From assembly GCA_027077805.1 (NCBI GenBank), contig JALWTS010000034.1, positions 104,154-168,153 of the forward strand: a stretch of DNA of 64,000 nt. Direction: 5' to 3'. Position 1 is the first letter of the stretch. Every line of letters starts with the position of its first letter. Positions 58,804 through 64,000 of the stretch are shown here, piece by piece. Position numbers and translations under genes: made by a program. Source of the stretch: Gammaproteobacteria bacterium. Lineage in GTDB: Bacteria; Pseudomonadota; Gammaproteobacteria; JABHGC01. The notes below the pieces were generated by a model that made no database searches, was not told where the DNA came from, and was given only the letters and a program-made list of their open reading frames with translations.

Positions 58804-59301
58804 ATGTTTAATGCCAGTGCTGATCAACATACCCTTGGTTTTTTAGGACGTGCACTGAGTTTAGAACTCAGTGCCGTGCAACAATACCGAACCCAAGCAC
58901 GTTTAGTTGCGGTATGGGGCTTGAATGATGTGGCAGAAAAACTGCAACATGAGGCGGAAGAGGAACTTGGGCATGTGGATAGAATTATTGCTAGAATGAT
59001 TGCACTTGCGGTTGCTCCTAATGCCTCACAATTGCGTCCTGTTGGTTTAGGGCGAAATTTAACGGAATTGTTGCAACAAAATCAGTGGTTAGAACAGCAG
59101 TTGATACAGTTATATACAGTGGCGACAGAACATTGTCATTTAGTTGGCGATTATGACAATCATTTGTTTTTTAGTAAATTATTACAAGAAGAACAAGGGC
59201 ATGCTCAACAGCTAATGCTTTGGATGCAACAGCTAGGACAAACTCAAACTAAAACTCGAACCACTACAAAAGTTCAGCGTCAGTCACGAGCGACTTTTTA
59301 A
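58804..59301 (+). CDS. Bacterioferritin-like protein of the carboxysome locus
   Basis: 165 residues. Four-helix ferritin-like fold with ALSLELSAVQQY, HEAEEELGHVDRI and LLQEEQGHAQQL, supplying the Glu and ExxH metal-ligand pattern of a di-iron site. A basic Thr/Gln-rich tail follows. A ferritin-like gene at this place is common in proteobacterial alpha-carboxysome operons, but its role there is unsettled. No good ribosome site precedes the ATG. Confidence 0.85.
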   Translation: MFNASADQHTLGFLGRALSLELSAVQQYRTQARLVAVWGLNDVAEKLQHEAEEELGHVDRIIARMIALAVAPNASQLRPVGLGRNLTELLQQNQWLEQQLIQLYTVATEHCHLVGDYDNHLFFSKLLQEEQGHAQQLMLWMQQLGQTQTKTRTTTKVQRQSRATF

Positions 59302-59315
59302 TGGAGCGATAAGAA

Positions 59316-59561
59316 ATGACTGAGCAATGGAAAGAACGACAACGGCCACATCGTTTGGAACGTCGATATAATTTTCCTGATTATAATACCTTACGAGATT
59401 TTCTTGATCGTGCCGCAGAATTGTCAGAGCAGCAAGGGTTTTACCCTGATATGGGGTTTGGACGGGATTATGTCAATATCACAATTCATGCACCAGAAGG
59501 TGAAGATAGATTAGGGGATATCCAATGGCAATTTGCCAAAATGCTTGATCAACTCATTTAA
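59316..59561 (+). CDS. acRAF: RuBisCO assembly factor acRAF (PCD-like)
   Basis: 81 residues, pterin-4a-carbinolamine dehydratase-like fold: LERRYNFPDYNTLRDFLDRAAELSEQQGFYPDMGFGRDYVNITIH. In alpha-carboxysome loci this fold serves as a RuBisCO chaperone rather than an enzyme, and the usual catalytic His pair of true dehydratases is not evident here. GGAG precedes the ATG by nine bases. Confidence 0.9.
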   Translation: MTEQWKERQRPHRLERRYNFPDYNTLRDFLDRAAELSEQQGFYPDMGFGRDYVNITIHAPEGEDRLGDIQWQFAKMLDQLI

Positions 59562-59598
59562 TTTACCATCACAATCATCAAAGTCAGAGGTGTTTTTA

Positions 59599-59895
59599 AT
59601 GACAAATGATAATACCGAAACTAAAAATAAACCTAGTATAAGAAAAACGGTAGCAACCTCAAAACCAGTCAGTAGTCGTAAGACGACTACAACTACTACC
59701 ATTAAAACGAGAGCAAAAGCAGTTACTCAGAAAAACAGCACGACAACTACTAGCAGAAAGTCCACAAGTCGTGCTAAAACTAAAACGACTCAAACTACTG
59801 TGAAACGCTTAGTCAAGCCATCGCCACAAACCTCTATTAATCACGGCAATATTGATAGTTATCAAAGGGGTTGTTGTAAAGTTTGGCCAGATTAA
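59599..59895 (+). CDS. Disordered basic protein, candidate McdB carboxysome positioning factor
   Basis: 98 residues from ATG 59599 (AGAGG eight bases upstream). Almost wholly low complexity, rich in Thr, Lys, Ser and Arg, with no membrane segment; it ends ...CCKVWPD. Proteobacterial McdB proteins are small, disordered, encoded after acRAF and mcdA, and carry an invariant tryptophan within the last few residues, as here. The ParA-like mcdA that normally precedes it is absent, so this would be an orphan. The match rests on composition, position and the terminal Trp, not on sequence identity. Confidence 0.55.
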   Translation: MTNDNTETKNKPSIRKTVATSKPVSSRKTTTTTTIKTRAKAVTQKNSTTTTSRKSTSRAKTKTTQTTVKRLVKPSPQTSINHGNIDSYQRGCCKVWPD

Positions 59896-59957
59896 TCGCC
59901 AGCTTTACTTTGAATTTAAGATATTATTTTGATGGGTTTTCATCTAAAGAGAGTTTC

Positions 59958-62069
59958 ATGCAAGGTTATTGGTTCACATTATTTCCATTTTTACGTTGGT
60001 TTCCTCTGACTCCTGAGAAGTTACGCAATGATTTTGTCGCGGGTATTACAGTGGCATTATTATTAGTACCTCAAAGTATGGCCTATGCTCAATTAGCTGG
60101 ATTGCCTGTCGTTTATGGACTTTACGCATCATTTATTCCAGTGATTATTGCCTCAATGTGGGGTTCCTCAAGTCAACTTCATACAGGGCCAGTGGCAATG
60201 TTGTCGTTAATGTCGGCGGCTACCTTGATTCCATTTGCTTCCCCAGGTAGTGCGGATTTTATTGAATTATCGATTATGTTGGCATTAATGGTAGGCGTTT
60301 TGCGTTTAACATTAGGTATTTTTCGTCTGGGGGCCATTGTTAATTTATTATCAAGTCCTGTGATTGTCGGTTTTACTAATGCGGCTGCGTTGATTATTGG
60401 TTTATCACAGCTCAGTAAGGTGATTGGGGTACCCTTTCCTCGTACGGATTCGTATTTAACTGATTTGTGGCGAGTATTAGCACAAATGCCAGAATTACAT
60501 TGGGCGACCTTATTGTTTGCCATTGCCTCTTGGGTTTTAGTGTTAGGATTGCGTCGAGTTTCCCCGTCACTGCCTGGTGTGTTAATTGTCGTTGTTGTCG
60601 CAACTATTGTCAGTGCTGTCAGTGGTTTTGAAAATCGTATGAGTGTATTACCTGAACAAATTTTAGATCAACCCTTATCTGATGCGATTCAAGCGTATGA
60701 TAAACGCCATAAGCATATCAATGCGTTAGTCACGGAAATTGCAGACATTAGTCGCCAAGCAAAACAACTGGAAGGTATGGGCGGTGCTGATAAAATTCAT
60801 CAACTCAGTCAACTACATGCCCTATCAGAATTGAAAAGCCATGAATTAAAATTATTAAAGGCGGAGCATACGGTACAACGTGTGGCATTACATGCCCATA
60901 TTTTACAAGTTGCTACGGATAGTGAAGGTAATGCTTCTTTTTATCCTTATGGTCAGATTCCAGAAGGGATGATGAGTGAGGGGAATAAGTGGCGTTTTAA
61001 AAGTTTGGCTGAGGGTAAAGTGGTATTTTCTTCGGGGGGGGATGTCGTAGGTGATATTCCCAAAGGCTTACCTAAATTTTCAGTTCCAACCGTACACTGG
61101 GATTTATTATTAGCATTATTACCTTCCGCATTAGTGATGGCGTTGATTGGTTTTATGGAGGCGACTTCAATTTCAAAAGCGATTGCGAGTAGTACTGGTG
61201 AACGAGTTGATACTAGTAAAGAGCTAGTAGGACAAGGTTTAGCCAATATTGCGGGTAGTTTTTTTGGTTCATTTACAGTGAGTGGGTCATTTTCTCGTTC
61301 TGCGGTGGCCGCGAAAGCGGGGGCAAAAACTGGGGTCTTTGCGATTATCAGTGCCTTATCAGTGGTATCCGTGCTATTGTTTTTTACGGAATATTTATAT
61401 CACTTACCACAAGCCGTATTAGCCGTTATTGTGATGATGGCCGTATTTGGTTTAATTCGGATTCAGCCATTGCTGCATGCTTGGAAAGTGGATAAAGTGG
61501 GGGCGACTATTGGGATTATTACCTTTTTTGCGACATTACTTGTGGCACCTTCGATTGCGAATGGGATTTTATTAGGTGTGATTCTAACCGTATTGCATTA
61601 TTTAATTCGTACTATGCGTCCCCGTACTGAAATTGTTGGGCGTAAACCCGATGGCACTTTAGGTGGGATTCGGGTTCACAACTTAGAACCTCTTAGTCAG
61701 AAATATGTACCCGTACGTTTTGATGGTTCCTTGACTTTTATCAATGTTGCTTATTTTGAAGATATGATTTTGGAAGCCGTGCGTGAATTTCCTCAGGCTA
61801 AGAGCATATTGGTGATTGGTAGTGGGATTAATATGATGGATGCTTCGGGTGAAGAAAAAGTTCGAGAAGTGGTAAAACGACTTAAGGACCTTGGCATTGA
61901 AGTCATGTTTAGCGGTTTAAAGCATCAAGTCATGAAAGTATTTCAACAAAGTGGTTTAGTATCTGAATTCGGTGAGCAAGTGTTTTTCCCTAATAAAGAA
62001 GTGGCATTACAAGCATTGTGGGATAAGTATGAGGCGACTGATAAACAACAGGACAGGCATCAGCAATGA
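59958..62069 (+). CDS. SulP-family anion transporter, probable bicarbonate uptake
   Basis: 703 residues from ATG 59958 (AAGAGAG upstream); an earlier in-frame start at 59883 would overlap the McdB-like gene. Contains [54 protein letters not shown] and a C-terminal STAS domain ([20 protein letters not shown]). About 145 residues (roughly 222-367), rich in His, Lys and Gln, are inserted before the [10 protein letters not shown] segment, between membrane helices. SulP proteins move bicarbonate, sulfate or other anions; the carboxysome setting favours bicarbonate. Its stop overlaps the csoS1D start (ATGA), linking uptake to shell synthesis. Confidence 0.88.
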   Translation: MQGYWFTLFPFLRWFPLTPEKLRNDFVAGITVALLLVPQSMAYAQLAGLPVVYGLYASFIPVIIASMWGSSSQLHTGPVAMLSLMSAATLIPFASPGSADFIELSIMLALMVGVLRLTLGIFRLGAIVNLLSSPVIVGFTNAAALIIGLSQLSKVIGVPFPRTDSYLTDLWRVLAQMPELHWATLLFAIASWVLVLGLRRVSPSLPGVLIVVVVATIVSAVSGFENRMSVLPEQILDQPLSDAIQAYDKRHKHINALVTEIADISRQAKQLEGMGGADKIHQLSQLHALSELKSHELKLLKAEHTVQRVALHAHILQVATDSEGNASFYPYGQIPEGMMSEGNKWRFKSLAEGKVVFSSGGDVVGDIPKGLPKFSVPTVHWDLLLALLPSALVMALIGFMEATSISKAIASSTGERVDTSKELVGQGLANIAGSFFGSFTVSGSFSRSAVAAKAGAKTGVFAIISALSVVSVLLFFTEYLYHLPQAVLAVIVMMAVFGLIRIQPLLHAWKVDKVGATIGIITFFATLLVAPSIANGILLGVILTVLHYLIRTMRPRTEIVGRKPDGTLGGIRVHNLEPLSQKYVPVRFDGSLTFINVAYFEDMILEAVREFPQAKSILVIGSGINMMDASGEEKVREVVKRLKDLGIEVMFSGLKHQVMKVFQQSGLVSEFGEQVFFPNKEVALQALWDKYEATDKQQDRHQQ

Positions 62070-62680
62070 TTAAATTAAGAACCTATGTTTATATCGACTC
62101 ATTACAGCCACAGTTAGCAGAATATATTGCCTCAGTTTCACAAGGTTTTCCACCCGTACCTGGGAATGCTTGTCTTTGGGTAGAAGTCTCACCTGGAATG
62201 GCAGTGCATCGCTTAACAGATATTGCGTTAAAAGCGACTCGTGTGCATTTAACTCAAAAAATTGTGGAACGTGCTTTTGGGTCAATGTCAGTCCATCATA
62301 GAGATCAAAGTGATGTGCGAGAAGCAGGGGGCATTTTGCTCAATCATCTCAATGCCCAAGTGAATGATAGAGCGAAGTGTCAAGTCGCATGGCAGGAAAT
62401 TATTCGTGGTATGACCCCGGATCATACGGTATTAATTAATCGCCAAAATCGTCGAGGGTCAATGATTTTACCTGAACAAAGTATGTTTATTTTGGAAACC
62501 GAACCTGCGGGTTATATTATTTATGCCGCAAATCAAGCTGAAAAAGCGGCAAATATTACGATAATTGATGTGGGTGCTGTAGGGGCATTTGGGCGTTTAA
62601 TTATTTCGGGTAGTGAAGCGGATATTGATGCGGCCGCTGCTGCCGCGATTGCGGCAGTTGAACGGCCTTCGGGGACTTAA
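62066..62680 (+). CDS. csoS1D: Tandem-domain carboxysome shell protein CsoS1D
   Basis: 204 residues. Two BMC-like halves: [21 protein letters not shown] and a second with [34 protein letters not shown]. Tandem BMC-T proteins of this kind form stacked trimers with a large gated pore that may pass RuBP or 3-phosphoglycerate. Translationally coupled to the transporter gene upstream (ATGA) and one base ahead of the Nudix gene. Confidence 0.9.
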   Translation: MIKLRTYVYIDSLQPQLAEYIASVSQGFPPVPGNACLWVEVSPGMAVHRLTDIALKATRVHLTQKIVERAFGSMSVHHRDQSDVREAGGILLNHLNAQVNDRAKCQVAWQEIIRGMTPDHTVLINRQNRRGSMILPEQSMFILETEPAGYIIYAANQAEKAANITIIDVGAVGAFGRLIISGSEADIDAAAAAAIAAVERPSGT

Positions 62681-62681
62681 T

Positions 62682-63230
62682 ATGCATCGTCAAACCTTAT
62701 TAAATTTACTCACGAAACATCGTACTCGTTTTATGGATGAAGCGGCATTTATAACTCGTGCGATTCGCTTTGTGCAACAATATGACGATTGTTTCCATTG
62801 CGATTTATGGCCGGCTCATGTAACAGGCTCGGCTTGGGTGGTTAATCCTAAGCGAGATCAGGTATTAATGTTGCATCATGGCAAACATAATCAATGGTTT
62901 CAACCGGGTGGCCATGCCGATGGGGAGGCGGATATTTTACGGGTAGCCTTGCGTGAAGTATCGGAAGAAACTTCATTAGAGCCACAGTCTATTCATTTAA
63001 TTGATGATAATATATTTGATGTGGATATTCATACTATCCCAGCCAGTCATAGAGGACCACAACATGAGCATATTGATATTCGGTTTTTAGTGGAAATTGA
63101 TGATAGTATTCCTATTCTGGGCAATGATGAATCCAATGATATTTTATGGGTGCCACTTAATCAAGTGCCTCGATATAATAACAGTCGTTCCACATATCGC
63201 ATGTTGGATAAGACGCGTGCAATGAGATGA
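62682..63230 (+). CDS. Nudix hydrolase of the carboxysome locus
   Basis: 182 residues from ATG 62682, one base after the csoS1D stop. The Nudix box is visible as PGGHADGEADILRVALREV followed by SEETSL; the REVSEE core is intact, but the first conserved Glu seems shifted by one place from the usual G-x5-E spacing. Nudix enzymes cleave nucleoside diphosphates linked to another group; the substrate is unknown here. Similar genes occur near alpha-carboxysome operons, possibly in metabolite repair or signalling. Confidence 0.87.
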   Translation: MHRQTLLNLLTKHRTRFMDEAAFITRAIRFVQQYDDCFHCDLWPAHVTGSAWVVNPKRDQVLMLHHGKHNQWFQPGGHADGEADILRVALREVSEETSLEPQSIHLIDDNIFDVDIHTIPASHRGPQHEHIDIRFLVEIDDSIPILGNDESNDILWVPLNQVPRYNNSRSTYRMLDKTRAMR

Positions 63231-63266
63231 CGTTTTTACATATTTTCTGGATAGGATATTTTGCTA

Positions 63267-63580
63267 ATGGACTATTTGGCTTATTTGTTGCTGGGATGAC
63301 TAGTCATATCTGCCTTAGCCGTTCATTTCTTAGCCGCTAAACTTGGTCGTAAAGTTGCCATAATCAGTGTTACTAGTACCGTAGCAACATTTTTATTGAC
63401 CGTTTTTTTATTAGTCTTAAACCTTTCTGGTTATGGTTCCCTTATAATAGGGAAAACTTGGGGCAAATGGGTTTTATGATTATGGAACGTGGTGTGGGTG
63501 CCTTTTCATTAGCAATTTATCATTTAATTGCCCATGGTTTATTTATTGGATATTCAGGTAACCCGCTTGGTAAAGTTTAA
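63267..63580 (+). pseudogene. Remnant of a NuoL/DabB-type membrane subunit gene
   Basis: Two fragments in different frames. The first (ATG 63267, stop at codon 11, then open to about 63479) reads LVISALAVHFLAAKLGRKVAII and on, like the first helices of NuoL-type proteins. The second (about 63460-63580) reads GQMGFMIMERGVGAFSLAIYHLIAHGLF, the central NuoL/DabB motif, and then ends. Several hundred codons between them are missing. DabB is the proton-conducting partner of DabA in the DAB inorganic-carbon accumulation complex, often encoded by carboxysomes, so a decayed dab operon is the most likely origin; a NuoL or Mrp relic cannot be ruled out. Confidence 0.7.
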
Positions 63581-63652
63581 GAATTAATTGATAACCTTGC
63601 TTCTAATCTAAGCAATAATGATTATAAAATAAATTATACAAAAAATCTTACA

Positions 63653-63712
63653 AACCAACATCCTAGCATGATACATCCGAATCATACTAGGTGAACTAGT
63701 TGGTTGTTTTTT
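63653..63712 (+). terminator. Bipartite rho-independent terminator
   Basis: An outer stem AACCAAC/GTTGGTT encloses an inner stem CCTAGCATGAT/ATCATACTAGG (one mismatch) with an eight-base loop. Six T residues follow (63707-63712). It would end transcription of the carboxysome operon and its relic before the convergent kinase gene. Confidence 0.75.
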
Positions 63713-63788
63713 GTCAGGAGGTTTTGTCTTTTCACATCGGTAGGCTAATGGATTGTTATAAAGTTGTCAACTATTATTTAAAATTTAT

Positions 63789-64000
63789 TTAATTTTTTAT
63801 GGGAAGTTTCATCACAAATTCAACCCCTGCTTTCATTTTGTTGTTTACTGTTAAACTTCCACCTAACATTTCACAAAATTTTCGACTAATGACTAGACCA
63901 AGACCAGTACCCCCATATAATCGTGATATTTCTTTACCACCTTGTTCGTAAGGGATGAATAATTTGGCTAATTTTTCATCGCTAATGCCAATGCCTGTAT
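63789..64000 (-). CDS. Histidine kinase, C-terminal fragment cut by window edge
   Basis: About 70 residues, continuing beyond the window. The HATPase boxes TGIGISDEKLAKLFIPYEQG and GGTGLGLVISRKFCEMLGG are clear, ending EFVMKLPIKN. This is the ATP-binding end of a sensor kinase, possibly hybrid; sensor and phospho-acceptor parts are outside. Confidence 0.9.
   Translation of the reverse strand, partial: TGIGISDEKLAKLFIPYEQGGKEISRLYGGTGLGLVISRKFCEMLGGSLTVNNKMKAGVEFVMKLPIKN

Overview
The window looks like a piece of a low-G+C gammaproteobacterial chromosome, most probably from a chemolithoautotroph of the sulfur-oxidiser type. This is an inference from the form IA RuBisCO and alpha-carboxysome locus, the complete System I cytochrome c maturation operon and the SulP transporter. 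No taxonomic marker gene is present. Proteins are strikingly glutamine-rich (CAA codons) across the whole window. No tRNA, rRNA, CRISPR array or insertion sequence was recognised.

Region 1 (1-39124, plus strand) is one long apparent operon. It opens inside a giant non-ribosomal peptide synthetase whose 5' end lies outside the window. The visible part has a carrier plus epimerase, then nine elongation modules and a thioesterase, about 11,080 residues in all. Reading the adenylation pockets by eye gives (D-X)-Ser-Thr-Gln-Val-Pro-Thr-Lys-Val-X. Modules 2 and 9 each carry a second condensation-type domain in tandem. The synthetase stop codon overlaps the start of a small secreted protein. That gene is in turn coupled to an outer-membrane beta-barrel gene and followed by Wza-like and Wzc-like export genes, a membrane-anchored repeat protein and a surface-antigen-like secreted protein. 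The layout suggests a peptide made together with an exported envelope, sheath or capsule polymer.

Region 2 (39125-44856) holds a candidate small convergent gene with its own hairpin, a sigma54-type response regulator with a soluble PAS histidine kinase, a 60-residue protein and a YhaN/SbcC-like coiled-coil ATPase with two central membrane segments.

Region 3 (44937-51879) is a full ccm operon in the order ccmC-D-E-F-G-H-I-A-B, with the ABC transporter genes ccmAB moved to the end.

Region 4 (51911-63230) is the carbon-fixation locus: divergent cbbR, then cbbL-cbbS, csoS2, csoS4A, csoS4B, two near-identical csoS1 genes, a ferritin-like gene, acRAF, a disordered McdB-like gene, a SulP transporter, csoS1D and a Nudix hydrolase. 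The shell carbonic anhydrase gene csoSCA is absent from its usual place after csoS2, and no mcdA precedes the McdB-like gene. Just downstream lies a decayed NuoL/DabB-type gene, apparently a relic of a DAB-type inorganic carbon pump. Together these point to a rebuilt CO2-concentrating mechanism that may rely on SulP bicarbonate uptake and an unlinked carbonic anhydrase. A strong terminator and the 3' end of a convergent histidine kinase close the window.
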